Source: Gelidibacter mesophilus DSM 14095 (GTDB lineage: Bacteria > Bacteroidota > Bacteroidia > Flavobacteriales > Flavobacteriaceae). Taken from it: DNA of 64,000 nt. The DNA is taken from positions 113,427-177,426 of the forward strand of contig NZ_AUHD01000009.1 of the NCBI RefSeq assembly GCF_000423005.1. Reading direction: 5' to 3'. Below are positions 10,321-20,005 of this stretch, one piece after another. The notes under the pieces are model-generated. The model searched no databases. It was not told the origin of the DNA and worked only from the letters and a program-made list of their open reading frames with translations. Numbering within the stretch: the stretch's first letter is position 1; each line of letters starts with the position of its first letter. The position numbers and the translations under genes are program-made.

Positions 10321-11631
10321 ATGCAAGAAAAACATATTGTCATTATTGGTGGAGGATTTGCAGGCGTGAATTTAGCAAAACAATTAGGAAATAAGGAAGG
10401 GCTGAAAGTGACTTTGGTCGATAGAAATAATTATAATTTCTTTCCACCTTTATTGTACCAGGTTGCTACAGGAATGTTGGATATTTCGAGTATCTCTTTT
10501 CCGTTTCGCACCTTATTTATTAATTCTAAGAATTTGGCATTTAGGATTGGAGAATTGCAAGAGATTGTTCCCAACCAAAAAAAAGTCATCTTATCCACCG
10601 GAGACCTTCATTATGATGCTTTGGTGCTTGCCACAGGCACAAAGAGTAATTATTTTGGTATGGAGAATATTGAGAAAAATTCTTTACCAATGAAAACGGT
10701 CAATGACGCTATTAAATTGAGAAATTATCTCATTATGGAAGGTGAGAAATACACCTATTGTACCAATGTTGACGAGAAACGCAAAATGCGGAATATAGTC
10801 ATTTCTGGTGCAGGACCTTCAGGCGTTGAGATTGCCGGAATGATTGCCGAAATGCGCAATCGTAAATTGAGGGATATTTATCCTGAATTGGTCGATGAAA
10901 GTTTAAATATATATCTTGTTGACGGCGCACCAACGGTATTGCCGCCAATGCGTGAAAAATCTCAGAAATACACCTTAAAGACGCTCAAAAAGATGGGTAT
11001 CAACGTGAAGTTAAATAAGATGGTGTCTGATTTTAAGGACGATAAAGTTTTTTTTAAGGATGGAGAAACCATTGAAACTAAAACTTTGATTTGGACGGCT
11101 GGGGTGACGGCTATGAAATTTAAGGGAATCCCAGAAGCTTGCTATGAAAAAGGAAATCGGTTAATTGTGGATGCATTTAATAAAGTTGAACAAATGGATC
11201 ATATCTATGCGATTGGTGATACCTGCATTCAAACTACAGACTCCAATTTTCCGGAAGGTCATCCGCAACTAGGCGCGGTGGCGCAACAGCAAGGAAAACA
11301 TTTGGCGAAAAATTTTGTGGCGATGGTAAAGAATGAAGAAATGACACCTTTTGAATATAGAGATAAGGGTGCAATGGCAATCATTGGCGACCAAAAAGCA
11401 GTTGCGGATATGACTTTTCCAAAAACTACGCTTACGGGTTGGTTGGCTTGGTTTTCTTGGTTGTTTGTGCATTTGTTTCTGTTGGTAAGCTATAGAAATA
11501 GGTTTCGGACATTTTGGAACTGGTTCAATGCCTATCTCGGAAAGGGTCAATCTCAAGGTATAATGATCGGAAAAACACCAGAAAATGCGCCTTTGTCGGA
11601 TGAGATTAAGGACGAAATTACTGAGGTTTAA
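10321..11631 (+). CDS. ndh: Type II NADH:quinone oxidoreductase (NDH-2)
   Basis: A 436-residue single-subunit, non-proton-pumping NADH dehydrogenase at the inner membrane face, feeding electrons to menaquinone. The FAD loop GGGFAGVNLAKQLG begins near residue 10, followed by the LYQVATGML substrate-site segment. The second dinucleotide loop SGAGPSGVEIAGM is near 161-173, and GAVAQQQGKHLAKN is the quinone-site AQxAxQ region near 318. The C-terminus carries an amphipathic/hydrophobic membrane anchor (WLAWFSWLFVHLFLLVSYRNR). Family and length agree well. Confidence 0.93.
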   Translation: MQEKHIVIIGGGFAGVNLAKQLGNKEGLKVTLVDRNNYNFFPPLLYQVATGMLDISSISFPFRTLFINSKNLAFRIGELQEIVPNQKKVILSTGDLHYDALVLATGTKSNYFGMENIEKNSLPMKTVNDAIKLRNYLIMEGEKYTYCTNVDEKRKMRNIVISGAGPSGVEIAGMIAEMRNRKLRDIYPELVDESLNIYLVDGAPTVLPPMREKSQKYTLKTLKKMGINVKLNKMVSDFKDDKVFFKDGETIETKTLIWTAGVTAMKFKGIPEACYEKGNRLIVDAFNKVEQMDHIYAIGDTCIQTTDSNFPEGHPQLGAVAQQQGKHLAKNFVAMVKNEEMTPFEYRDKGAMAIIGDQKAVADMTFPKTTLTGWLAWFSWLFVHLFLLVSYRNRFRTFWNWFNAYLGKGQSQGIMIGKTPENAPLSDEIKDEITEV

Positions 11632-11893
11632 ATGCTCTGAATAACTCATTGCATCCTTATTCGATAATTAACAATTATAAAGAGACTTGACATCTGCAAT
11701 TATATAAAACTAACTACACTATTAAAATTGAGCTCCTTGCTATCTTTTTAAAAGGAAGTGCATGTCAAATTTAAATTGAGTTAAAAAATTTTTCAAATGG
11801 GCTATAAATAAATTTGAAAAGAATTAAACTAGAGTCAGAATTATAAATGATCAAAAAAATTGATCTCATAACATAAATTAAAACTTACAACAC

Positions 11894-12373
11894 ATGAAAA
11901 CGAATATTGGAATTTCAAAAGAAAACAGAGAGAAAGTAACAGAGATTCTCGCTAAATTATTAGCGGATGAATTTGTTCTTTACACCAAAACATTAAGAGC
12001 ACACTGGAATTTGGAAGGTCATGATTTCCATACTAAACATTTATTTTTTGAAGAGCATTACAATAGTATAAAACGATTTACGGATAGTGTTGCGGAACGA
12101 ATTAGAAAAGTAGGGCATTATGCTCCAGGAACTTTAAAAGAGTTTTTAGAACTTACCCATCTTACTGAGAAATACTCTGGATCGAACACGAGCCATGATT
12201 ATTCTGCAGCTTTGTTGGAAGATCATGATGCCATTATCCAATTTATTAGAGAGAATCTTTCTAAAGTGGAAGACGATTTAAAAGATGCTGGGTCAGCCGA
12301 TTTCTTAAACGGATTGATGCAGGAGCATGAAGAAATGGCTTGGATGCTGAGGGCAAGTATTGCCAAAGCTTAA
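11894..12373 (+). CDS. dps: Dps family DNA-binding ferritin-like protein
   Basis: A 159-residue mini-ferritin that stores iron with H2O2 as oxidant and protects DNA. Ferroxidase residues are recognisable: His37 in AHWNLEG, then His49 and Glu53 in KHLFFEEHY. The late HEEMAWMLRA helix is typical of the family. The N-terminal tail is short and mildly basic. It has its own leader with TAAATTTG at 11809-11816 (TAnnTTTG type) and a strong terminator, so it is monocistronic. Oxidative-stress regulation is usual for the family but no operator is evident. Confidence 0.94.
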   Translation: MKTNIGISKENREKVTEILAKLLADEFVLYTKTLRAHWNLEGHDFHTKHLFFEEHYNSIKRFTDSVAERIRKVGHYAPGTLKEFLELTHLTEKYSGSNTSHDYSAALLEDHDAIIQFIRENLSKVEDDLKDAGSADFLNGLMQEHEEMAWMLRASIAKA

Positions 12374-12397
12374 CTTGGTAAGAGTTAAAATTTATTT

Positions 12398-12438
12398 AAG
12401 GTCAGATTTTGAAGTTTTTCAAAATCTGACCTTTTTCT
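12398..12438 (+). terminator. Terminator after dps
   Basis: A perfect 16-base stem (12398-12413 with 12418-12433) around the loop GTTT, then a T-rich tail. It lies 24 bases past the dps stop. Confidence 0.92.
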
Positions 12439-12791
12439 TTAATACGTATTTAGAGTAGGGCAGGTAGTGCTACTTTGGAATTTATCATTGGATATTTGGG
12501 TTAATTCCAAATGCAATTAAGATAAAAATGGATCTTTTGGGCAAACGACTAAAATATGCCAAGAAGGAAGTGGCAAATCAGATTAAAAGAGGTGTATTTG
12601 CGCATGGGTTTTCAATTTTATGGTAATAGATGTGTGAAAAAGTGTTTATTTTATCCAAATTGGTCCTTCTAATTGAAGATTAATATCAGAAAAACATTTT
12701 TTTTCTCAAAATCAGGCCAAGTTCTTTAGCTTTTTTCCATTGAAAGTGTATCTTTGAAAGACTATAGATATATTAAAGTCCATTTAAATAG
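12434..12791. other. Intergenic gap before nhaA with a promoter candidate
   Basis: TATCTTTG at 12749-12756 fits TAnnTTTG and lies 36 bases before the nhaA start, with a TTTA about 20 bases upstream. A 32-codon frame at 12528-12626 exists but has no family resemblance and is not called. Nothing else is seen in the gap. Confidence 0.35.
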
Positions 12792-14105
12792 ATGATAAAA
12801 AACTTAATAATTTCACCACTTCAGAAATTTGTAAAAATTGAAAGTTTTAGTGGCATTCTTTTAATGTTTGCTACTGTTCTAGCTCTTATTTGGGCAAACT
12901 CACCTTTAGGAGATTCATATACTGATTTGTGGCAATACGAGATTGGTATTGTGACAGAATCATTTGAATTTCAATTGCCTTTAATCCTTTGGGTCAATGA
13001 TGGTTTTATGGCCATTTTCTTCTTTTTAATAGGTCTAGAAATCAAAAGAGAATTAATTATTGGCGAGCTCAATTCGGCAAAAAAAATTGCTTTTCCATTG
13101 ATTGGTGCGCTTGGAGGTATGGTAATTCCCGTGGCGTTCTTTTTGATTCTAAATCAGAATCCTGAAACAGTAAAAGGTTGGGGGATCCCGATGGCTACAG
13201 ACATCGCTTTCTCTTTGGCGATACTCAATGTTATAGGGAAAAGTGTGCCGTTAAGTTTGAAAATATTTCTTACCGCCTTCGCTATTGTAGATGATATTGG
13301 GGCTGTTTTGGTCATTGCGATATTTTATAGTGGAAGCATCAATACAGTACTTTTGCTGATAGCCTTGGCGTTATTGGGAGTGCTTTATTTTCTATCCTAC
13401 AAAGGTTATTACTCAAAATATGTTATGGTACTCTTGGGTATAGCCATTTGGTTCTTGTTCTACTTTGCAGGAATACATCCTACAGTTGCTGGAATTATGT
13501 TGGCGTTTTCTGTACCAATCAGACAAAAGATAGATACCTCCACGTTTTTACAACATCTTGATATTGTTTACAAGGATATTAAGAATTCTGTCGTCCTTCA
13601 ACAACCAATCCTTTCTAATGAACAGTTGGAGAACATTAATGATTTGCAAGATTGGACTGCGAAATTCCGTTCCCCATTGCAAAATTTAGAACGTGGCTTA
13701 CACGGTTGGGTAGCGTACTTTATCATTCCTATTTTTGCGCTTGCCAATGCAGGGGTTATGATTGATAGTTCAGTAGAATTGGAAACCGCTCTCGTTATCA
13801 ATATAATCGTTGCTTTAATATTAGGAAAAAGCATTGGTGTGACCTCATTCGTGATGTTGGCTAAAAAATTAAAAATCATAGAAGTTCCTAGAGATATCGA
13901 TTTTAAACAAATTGTAGGTGTTTCTTTCTTAGCAGGAATTGGATTTACGATGGCTATTTTTATTGCAAGTTTGGCATTTGTCAGTCATCCAGAATATGTG
14001 GATTCTGCTAAAATTGGCATACTTATAGGCTCGTTTATTTCAGCCATTATTGGTTTTGTACTTCTAAAATTTGGATCTAAGAAAAAGAAAGAATTGCACT
14101 ACTAG
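12792..14105 (+). CDS. nhaA: Na+/H+ antiporter NhaA
   Basis: A 437-residue inner-membrane antiporter that exports Na+ (or Li+) in exchange for protons, giving salt and alkaline pH tolerance. Recognisable are WVNDGFMAIFFFLIGLEIKRE after the first helices, ATDIAFSLAIL and the paired aspartates of the transport site in AIVDDIGAVLVIAIFY (about residues 166-181). A cytoplasmic-side insertion (about 250-285) precedes the last helices, as in many Bacteroidota NhaA. The position beside MscS suits osmotic/ionic homeostasis. Ends in TAG. Confidence 0.95.
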   Translation: MIKNLIISPLQKFVKIESFSGILLMFATVLALIWANSPLGDSYTDLWQYEIGIVTESFEFQLPLILWVNDGFMAIFFFLIGLEIKRELIIGELNSAKKIAFPLIGALGGMVIPVAFFLILNQNPETVKGWGIPMATDIAFSLAILNVIGKSVPLSLKIFLTAFAIVDDIGAVLVIAIFYSGSINTVLLLIALALLGVLYFLSYKGYYSKYVMVLLGIAIWFLFYFAGIHPTVAGIMLAFSVPIRQKIDTSTFLQHLDIVYKDIKNSVVLQQPILSNEQLENINDLQDWTAKFRSPLQNLERGLHGWVAYFIIPIFALANAGVMIDSSVELETALVINIIVALILGKSIGVTSFVMLAKKLKIIEVPRDIDFKQIVGVSFLAGIGFTMAIFIASLAFVSHPEYVDSAKIGILIGSFISAIIGFVLLKFGSKKKKELHY

Positions 14106-14257
14106 TTCTAATCATGCACAGCCACAGGCAGAATTTTTAATTTTTATAATCCTTTTTTAATTTTTATTGACTAAGCGTCCTATCATAGCCAATTGTAAAT
14201 AGAAATAAGAATATTCAATAACACTCTTCGCGTCAATCATATATAGTACCGTATTTC

Positions 14258-15361
14258 ATGACAGAATTTTTTGATACTTACCAATCCCATATAATTTTCG
14301 GATCAGTTGTTATTGTAAGCGTACTCATTCTTCTGATATCCACAAATGTGATCATTAAGTGGTTGCTAAGAAAGGAAGCGAAGTTAACTGATGTTCCGGT
14401 AAGATCATTAAAAATTTTAAAACGGACCCTGAATACCCTTTGGATAGTTTTAGGGTTTATTGCCTTGAGTTTTATTTTTGTAGACAAGGAGAAAAGCTCC
14501 ACCTTAAAGGCTTACTTCCAATTGGCAACTCATTTAGGCATCGTTGCAGTGGCAACCATCGTTTCTGCAACCTTGGTCAATTTATGGTTTAAGCGGAAAA
14601 TAGAGGAAAAAATCGCTTATCAATATGACCCAACTAGCTACAAATTTTTGCGCTATGTTGCCGTTTCTATGATTTGGTTTGTAGGTATTTTGTTTGGGTT
14701 ATTGGCTTTTCCTTCATTAAAAGGTGTAGCTCAAACCGCATTGGGAGGCGCAGGAGTACTGGCGATAATTGCAGGCGTAGCGTCGCAGGAAGCACTGGCC
14801 AACTTAGTGGGGGGCGTTTTTATTATCTCTTTTAAACCTTTTAAAATTGGCGATGTTGTCAAGGTAAGTGATACCATGGTGGGGACAGTTACTGATATCA
14901 CCTTGCGCCATACAGTGATCAGGAACTTTGAAAATAAGATGATCGTCATTCCAAATGCCGTAATCAATAAGGAAAAATTAATCAATTATGATTTGGGCGA
15001 ATTAAAGTGCTGTGAGCATATTGAAGTTGGAATTTCTTATGACAGTAATATTGATGATGCCAAACGAATCTTGAGGGAGGAATGTGAAAATCATCCTTTA
15101 ATTTATGACAATCGATCAGAACTTGATAAGAAAAATGGATTGCCAATGGTGAGAACGGCGCTTACCAAAATCAACGACTCTTCTCTTACAATACGAGCTT
15201 GGGCATGGTCCAGTAGTTTCTCGGATTCATTTTCCATGAAGTGCGATGTTTTTGAAAGTACTTTTAAACGCTATAAAGAATCAAATATAGAACTTGCTTA
15301 CCCTACAAGAACCATATATATGGTGAACGAAGAGGAAGTTGAAGAGACCGAAAATAAATAG
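14258..15361 (+). CDS. Mechanosensitive ion channel, MscS family
   Basis: A 367-residue small-conductance mechanosensitive channel opening under hypo-osmotic membrane tension. Three or more N-terminal helices are followed by the pore-lining TM3 segment LGGAGVLAIIAGVASQEALANLVGGVFI (about residues 164-191). The beta domain follows with FKIGDVVKV and a C-terminal alpha/beta domain ends near 350. The acidic tail EEEVEETENK is extra. It lies downstream of nhaA on the same strand with a 152-base gap, so it is perhaps separately transcribed. Confidence 0.92.
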   Translation: MTEFFDTYQSHIIFGSVVIVSVLILLISTNVIIKWLLRKEAKLTDVPVRSLKILKRTLNTLWIVLGFIALSFIFVDKEKSSTLKAYFQLATHLGIVAVATIVSATLVNLWFKRKIEEKIAYQYDPTSYKFLRYVAVSMIWFVGILFGLLAFPSLKGVAQTALGGAGVLAIIAGVASQEALANLVGGVFIISFKPFKIGDVVKVSDTMVGTVTDITLRHTVIRNFENKMIVIPNAVINKEKLINYDLGELKCCEHIEVGISYDSNIDDAKRILREECENHPLIYDNRSELDKKNGLPMVRTALTKINDSSLTIRAWAWSSSFSDSFSMKCDVFESTFKRYKESNIELAYPTRTIYMVNEEEVEETENK

Positions 15362-15424
15362 AATTTTCTAACTGGCCAGCACAGAGAGAAACAAAAATTT
15401 GCTTATTTTTTAAAGATTCTCGGC

Positions 15425-15799
15425 TTATTGATTTTTTTCAAAATTTAAATATCCACCTTCCAAATCATAGATGGTTTCGAATCCCATTTCCGATAATATT
15501 TTGGCAGCTTTCCCACTTCTATTTCCACTTCTACAGTAGATATATATAGGTTGGTCTTTGTGGAAGTTATCGAATTTCTCATCAAAACCCTCTGCCAAAA
15601 AATCGATGTTCACTGCTTTTTCAATATGTCCTTCTTCAAATTCTTCCGCAGTTCTGACATCAACGAGTTGGACTTTCTTATCAGAAACATCTTCTTTAAA
15701 TGAAGAAGGAGACAAAATAGTAAGGTGATCCGCAGCTTTCTTGCCTTGATCTTTACAGGAAAAACTCACCAATAGAATAAGAAATATTAATTTTTTCAT
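15425..15799 (-). CDS. Rhodanese-like lipoprotein
   Basis: A 124-residue single rhodanese domain with a lipoprotein signal (MKKLIFLILLVSFSC, acylated Cys15). The active-site loop is C89RSGNRS after IYIY, and LVDVRTAEEFEEGHI at 45-59 is the typical CH2A-like segment. It would carry sulfane sulfur or act in periplasmic sulfur handling. TACTTTTG on the minus strand (15899-15892) is a possible -7 element. It is convergent with mscS. The DUF2892 gene 390 bases upstream on the same strand matches the membrane half of E. coli YgaP, which fuses both domains. Confidence 0.88.
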   Translation of the reverse strand: MKKLIFLILLVSFSCKDQGKKAADHLTILSPSSFKEDVSDKKVQLVDVRTAEEFEEGHIEKAVNIDFLAEGFDEKFDNFHKDQPIYIYCRSGNRSGKAAKILSEMGFETIYDLEGGYLNFEKNQ

Positions 15800-16188
15800 A
15801 GTTAAGGTATTTAAGGATAGTAACGTGAAAAATTATGTCTCAACCAGTATTTCAAAGAAATTATCTTATCGTACTTTAAAGTTGAGATATTCAAAAGTAT
15901 TCATTTTTAATGAGCTCTAACTATGTACCTAAAGGAATTTACTATAAGATTGCGAAACAATTCATAGTTATAAGAGTAATAAATTTCAAAATAGTCTCTT
16001 TGCCATACTTGGTTTAGAACCCATTATTTCTCAATTCAAGGTGATTTTAGACGTTTTAAATTCAAAAAAAGGCCAAAAATAACAAGATCATTAGGTGGAG
16101 TATAATTTTGTGGCCAGTTAACTTTACTGGAATTTTAAATACGCCACATCCGGATGGCTTCACCTTAAAAAATTGGAATTCCTGTTAA
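15800..16188. other. 389-base gap between the DUF2892 and rhodanese genes
   Basis: The gap is AT-rich with no coding frame of interest. The only element noted is the TAnnTTTG-type candidate TACTTTTG at 15899-15892 on the minus strand for the rhodanese gene. No terminator hairpin is clear. Confidence 0.4.
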
Positions 16189-16410
16189 TTAGCTTTTTTT
16201 AGAAGGTACGGAGCAGGTGATTCCTGTATTTTTAATCCCTAATTTTTGTAAAATAGTTTCCAGTAAACACCATTTTGTAAATGCTGATTGAATCAAATTT
16301 ACACCAATAAATACAGTCAACCACATCCAATTTGGGTTGACGTAAACGGTTAATACCACACTCAATAGCACCATTGTGCCAACGATAACTCTAAAATATG
16401 TATTTAACAT
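16189..16410 (-). CDS. DUF2892 (YgaP-like) small membrane protein
   Basis: A 73-residue protein with two hydrophobic helices and the DUF2892 pattern: RVIVGTMVLLSVVLTVYVNPNWMWLTVFIGVNLIQSAFTKWCLLETILQKLG, the helix pair that anchors rhodanese domains in YgaP. The conserved NLxQSAFTxxC motif is present. It follows the P-II-like gene by 17 bases and so belongs to the tail of the efflux operon. The role is uncertain; the family tracks with sulfide or thiol metabolism. Confidence 0.82.
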   Translation of the reverse strand: MLNTYFRVIVGTMVLLSVVLTVYVNPNWMWLTVFIGVNLIQSAFTKWCLLETILQKLGIKNTGITCSVPSKKS

Positions 16411-16427
16411 TTTATTTGATTTTAAGT

Positions 16428-16733
16428 TTAAATATGTCTTTCTATTGGAACTACAACGGCTCTTACAGCATTATTGGTTTCTACCCTCGAATTGAATTCT
16501 GCAATGGATTTGAATAAATCTTCAATTTTCTCATCTTCTGTAAAGGAGAAGAATAAACGCGATTCATTACTCAATTTTTCACCAGAAAACCAACCCGAAG
16601 TCATGACGACTGAAGCGCCATTTTTGTATCCGTCAATATCAGAACTACTAAAGTTTTGAATATTCGCATTTTTGAAGAGCTTTAGAACATCTTTTCTAAA
16701 TTCTTCGACTGATGTAACGATTACTAGTTTCAT
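16428..16733 (-). CDS. Small P-II/ferredoxin-fold-like protein (DUF3240-like), efflux-operon associated
   Basis: A 101-residue soluble protein. The pattern of an N-terminal strand (MKLVIVTSV), a helix (EEFRKDVLKLFKNA), a central sheet with SGWFSGEKLSNESRLFFSF and a C-terminal AVRAVVVPIERHI resembles P-II/CutA-type alpha-beta folds found beside RND pumps. No T-loop signature or nucleotide motif is evident. It lies between the RND permease (with a palindrome between them) and DUF2892. I infer a regulatory or metal-sensing accessory role; the family assignment is tentative. Confidence 0.6.
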   Translation of the reverse strand: MKLVIVTSVEEFRKDVLKLFKNANIQNFSSSDIDGYKNGASVVMTSGWFSGEKLSNESRLFFSFTEDEKIEDLFKSIAEFNSRVETNNAVRAVVVPIERHI

Positions 16734-16767
16734 TTTTTTGTTTTACATTATATTGCTTAGGTACCGA

Positions 16768-16799
16768 CAGTAGAGATAGCTTGCAAGCTATCTCTACTG
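16768..16799. repeat. Perfect 32-base palindrome between RND permease and P-II-like gene
   Basis: CAGTAGAGATAGCTTG (16768-16783) is followed directly by its reverse complement (16784-16799), giving a 16-base stem with no spacer. It lies 11 bases after the permease stop on the minus strand, inside the operon. It could terminate or attenuate transcription, protect the upstream mRNA end, or be a REP-like unit. Confidence 0.8.
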
Positions 16800-16810
16800 C
16801 CTTTACGTAA

Positions 16811-19800
16811 TTATTTATAATTCTTCTTTTCAATCATATAATACACCAATGGCACCACCAATAGGGTCAATACGGTGGAAACAATCGTTCCGCCCATTAA
16901 TGAAATGGCCAAGCCTTGGAAAATGGGGTCGAATAAGATTACAAAGGCACCAATAACAACTGTTCCGGCGGTAAGTAAAATAGGTGTCGTTCTCACCGCT
17001 CCGGCCTCAATAACAGCTTCTTTTAGAGGTACGCCTTCGGCGGTCCGTAAATTGATAAAGTCAATAAGCAACACCGAGTTCCGCACCATGATTCCGGCCA
17101 ATGCAATCATTCCAATAAATGAAGTTGCCGTGAAAAACGCGCCCATGATCCAGTGGCCCAATATAATTCCTATTAAGGATAAGGGAATGGCAACCATCAT
17201 CACGATAGGCGCTTTAAAGTTTTGGAACCAACCTACAATTAAGATGTATATCAAGATAATGGCTCCTAAAAAAGCAATCCCTAAATCTCTAAATACTTCC
17301 AATGTAATTTGCCATTCGCCATCCCATTTCACCGTATAATTATCTTCAAAATCGGGCTGACCCAAGTACATTTCATTAAGCTCATAACCTTGAGGCAACG
17401 GAATTTCTTTCAACTTTTCTTCCATACCCAAAATAGCATAGGCCGGACTTTCCAAATCGCCCGCCATATCGGCTAACACATACACCACACGTTTTTGATT
17501 TTTGCGATAGATGCTTTTTGCTGCGATAGTTTCATTAATGGTTACCAAATCGGCAATCGGCACCATGTTTCCTTGTTTCGATCTGATTTTTAGTTGTGAG
17601 ATATCAGATATGGTGGATTTTTCCTTTTCATCTAAAGCCAATATCAAGCCTACTTGATTGCTGGCGTTTTCATCGTATAACGTGGTAATGGCTCTGTTGG
17701 ACAAGGCCATATTCATAGTATAGGCAATTTGCTGTGGCGCTATACCGTATAACATGGCTTTTTCCTTGTTGATTTCAAACTTGTATTCAATCTGATCATC
17801 TTCAACCATCCAATCAATATCCACGACATCATCGGTATTTCTTAGGATCTCTTGAATATGATCAGCAATCTTGATCTGCTCATTATAATCCGGGCCATAC
17901 ACTTCAGCAACAATGGTAGAAAGTACAGGAGGTCCTGGTGGAACTTCTACTAATTTTACATTCGCATTATATTTTACACCGATTTTTTGAATATCAGGAC
18001 GTAACAATTTAGCAACGTCATGACTTTGCGCTTTACGTTTGTTCTTATCAATTAAATTCACTTGAATATCGGCCATATTGCTTCCACCACGTAAATCGTA
18101 ATGACGCACCAAACCATTAAAGGTAATAGGGGCGGAGGTGCCAATATAGTTTTGATAATTCACCACTTCTGGTCGTGTCGTTAAGTATTGGGAAATTTCT
18201 TGAGCCACTACTCCGGTACGCTCCAAGGTGGTGCCTTCTGGCATATCAATGACCACTTGGAATTCATTTTTGTTATCAAAAGGCAGCATTTTTACGGCAA
18301 CCGAATTGGTAAAAAACAGCACCATTGTTCCCATTAAAACTGCAAAAGTCCCACCTAAAAACAACCAACGTTTTGCTGTACTGTCTAATAAAGGACGCTC
18401 TAGCTTGTTATAAAGTATATAAATAAACGTTTCTTCTAAAGGTTTTTCTACTTTTTCATCTTTCCCTTTCACATCTTTTTCTCTTAAGAAAATGTATCCC
18501 AAATAAGGCGTAATGGTCAATGCTACAAACAGCGATAATATCATGGCTATCGATGCTCCAATTGGCATAGGTGCCATATAAGGGCCCATTAATCCGGAAA
18601 CGAAAGCCATCGGTAAAACAGACGCAATTACGGTGAATGTTGCTAATATAGTTGGATTTCCAACCTCATTAATGGCGTATAAAGCGGCTTGCTTAAAGGG
18701 GAGGCGCTTCATTTTGAAATGCCTGTGCATATTTTCCGCAATAATGATGGAGTCATCCACTACAATTCCTGTTACAAACACCAAGGCGAAAAGTGTAATT
18801 CGGTTGAGTGTGTAATCCATCATATAATAGCTCAACAAAGTCAAAGCAAAAGTAATTGGTACGGATAAGAACACTACCAATCCACCACGCCAACCCATCG
18901 CAAGCATCACTACAAGTGTTACTGCAAATATGGATCCTATGAGGTGCCATAGAAGTTCTGAAACTTTATCAGAAGCCGTTTCACCATAGTTTCTGGTAAT
19001 TTCGACATGAACATCATCAGGAATTAAGGTGCTGCGTAAATGCTCCACTTTATCAATAATGACTTCCGCAATTTTCATGGCATCAGCACCCTTTCTTTTG
19101 GCCACTGAAATAGTAACTGCTGGATACTCTGATTTGAAATCGTCCGCTTTTTCACTGCCTTGACCAAATCCTAAACTCACATAGTTTTGTGGGACTTCTG
19201 GGCCATCAAAAATATTGGCGATTTGCTTTAAATAAATTGGTTGATTTTGTTGTACGCCAACCACCAAATTTTCAACATCTGTTACCGATGCTAAGAACTT
19301 ACCTGTATTTATTAGGAATTCTGTATCGTTTTTATCAAAACTTCCAGAGCTTAATTGACTGTTGTTAGCCTTGATCATTTCAGAAACTGATAAGAAATCT
19401 AAGCCGCTAGCCGCTAGTTTATCTTTATCTAAAACCACACGTAATTGACGGTTTCTACCACCAATCTTATGAGTGATGGCCACATCGTTCACTTTTTTGA
19501 TTTCGGCTTCCAATTCTTGTGCTATCTGGCTTAATTGGTAGTCGTCGTAATTTTCACTCCACAAGGTTAAACCTAACATTGGAACATCATCAATAGCTCT
19601 TGTTTTTACCAATGGAAATGTGACACCCTCAGGCATTTGATCCATGTGCTTATTGATTTCGTTGTATAATTTCACAAACGAACGCTCAATATCTTCGCCT
19701 ACATAAAACTGGACGATCACCATGCCTTGTTCTTGCATTGAGGTAGAATAAACATACTCCACGCCCTTAATATTCGATATTAATTGCTCTAGGGGCTTGA

Positions 19801-20005
19801 TGACGCGAGATTCTACTTCCGTCGGACTTGCACCTGGGTAGCCCACAAAAATATCGGCCATAGGCACGTCAATTTGCGGCTCTTCCTCACGCGGAATTAA
19901 AAACGAACTGTACACACCAACCACGGTAAATACAATCATCAAAAGCACTGTGAGCTTCGATTGTATAAACACTTTTGCAATTTTACCTGCGATACCTTCT
20001 TTCAT
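16811..20005 (-). CDS. RND efflux permease (AcrB/HAE1-like family)
   Basis: A 1064-residue inner-membrane proton-driven pump. The N-terminal helix is followed by a periplasmic porter domain (PGASPTEVESRVIKPLE). TM4 carries the paired aspartates VTGIVVDDSIIIAENMHRH that relay protons in HAE1-type pumps. The second half ends with GIMVRNSVLLIDFI and LTAGTVVIGAF. Start choice: a TTG at 20032 would add nine residues, but ATG 20005 gives the usual MKEGIAGKIAKVFIQSK start. The gene sits third in the TolC-adaptor-permease operon; the substrate could be drugs, bile-like compounds or metals and is not determined. Confidence 0.93.
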   Translation of the reverse strand: MKEGIAGKIAKVFIQSKLTVLLMIVFTVVGVYSSFLIPREEEPQIDVPMADIFVGYPGASPTEVESRVIKPLEQLISNIKGVEYVYSTSMQEQGMVIVQFYVGEDIERSFVKLYNEINKHMDQMPEGVTFPLVKTRAIDDVPMLGLTLWSENYDDYQLSQIAQELEAEIKKVNDVAITHKIGGRNRQLRVVLDKDKLAASGLDFLSVSEMIKANNSQLSSGSFDKNDTEFLINTGKFLASVTDVENLVVGVQQNQPIYLKQIANIFDGPEVPQNYVSLGFGQGSEKADDFKSEYPAVTISVAKRKGADAMKIAEVIIDKVEHLRSTLIPDDVHVEITRNYGETASDKVSELLWHLIGSIFAVTLVVMLAMGWRGGLVVFLSVPITFALTLLSYYMMDYTLNRITLFALVFVTGIVVDDSIIIAENMHRHFKMKRLPFKQAALYAINEVGNPTILATFTVIASVLPMAFVSGLMGPYMAPMPIGASIAMILSLFVALTITPYLGYIFLREKDVKGKDEKVEKPLEETFIYILYNKLERPLLDSTAKRWLFLGGTFAVLMGTMVLFFTNSVAVKMLPFDNKNEFQVVIDMPEGTTLERTGVVAQEISQYLTTRPEVVNYQNYIGTSAPITFNGLVRHYDLRGGSNMADIQVNLIDKNKRKAQSHDVAKLLRPDIQKIGVKYNANVKLVEVPPGPPVLSTIVAEVYGPDYNEQIKIADHIQEILRNTDDVVDIDWMVEDDQIEYKFEINKEKAMLYGIAPQQIAYTMNMALSNRAITTLYDENASNQVGLILALDEKEKSTISDISQLKIRSKQGNMVPIADLVTINETIAAKSIYRKNQKRVVYVLADMAGDLESPAYAILGMEEKLKEIPLPQGYELNEMYLGQPDFEDNYTVKWDGEWQITLEVFRDLGIAFLGAIILIYILIVGWFQNFKAPIVMMVAIPLSLIGIILGHWIMGAFFTATSFIGMIALAGIMVRNSVLLIDFINLRTAEGVPLKEAVIEAGAVRTTPILLTAGTVVIGAFVILFDPIFQGLAISLMGGTIVSTVLTLLVVPLVYYMIEKKNYK

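Noticed and set aside
12528..12626. 32-codon frame between dps and nhaA
   Set aside because: Too short, with no motif, ribosome site or neighbour support.
18753..18950. Antisense and alternative frames within the RND permease
   Set aside because: These and similar frames in other long genes are shadows of the strong coding frame and carry no independent signal.
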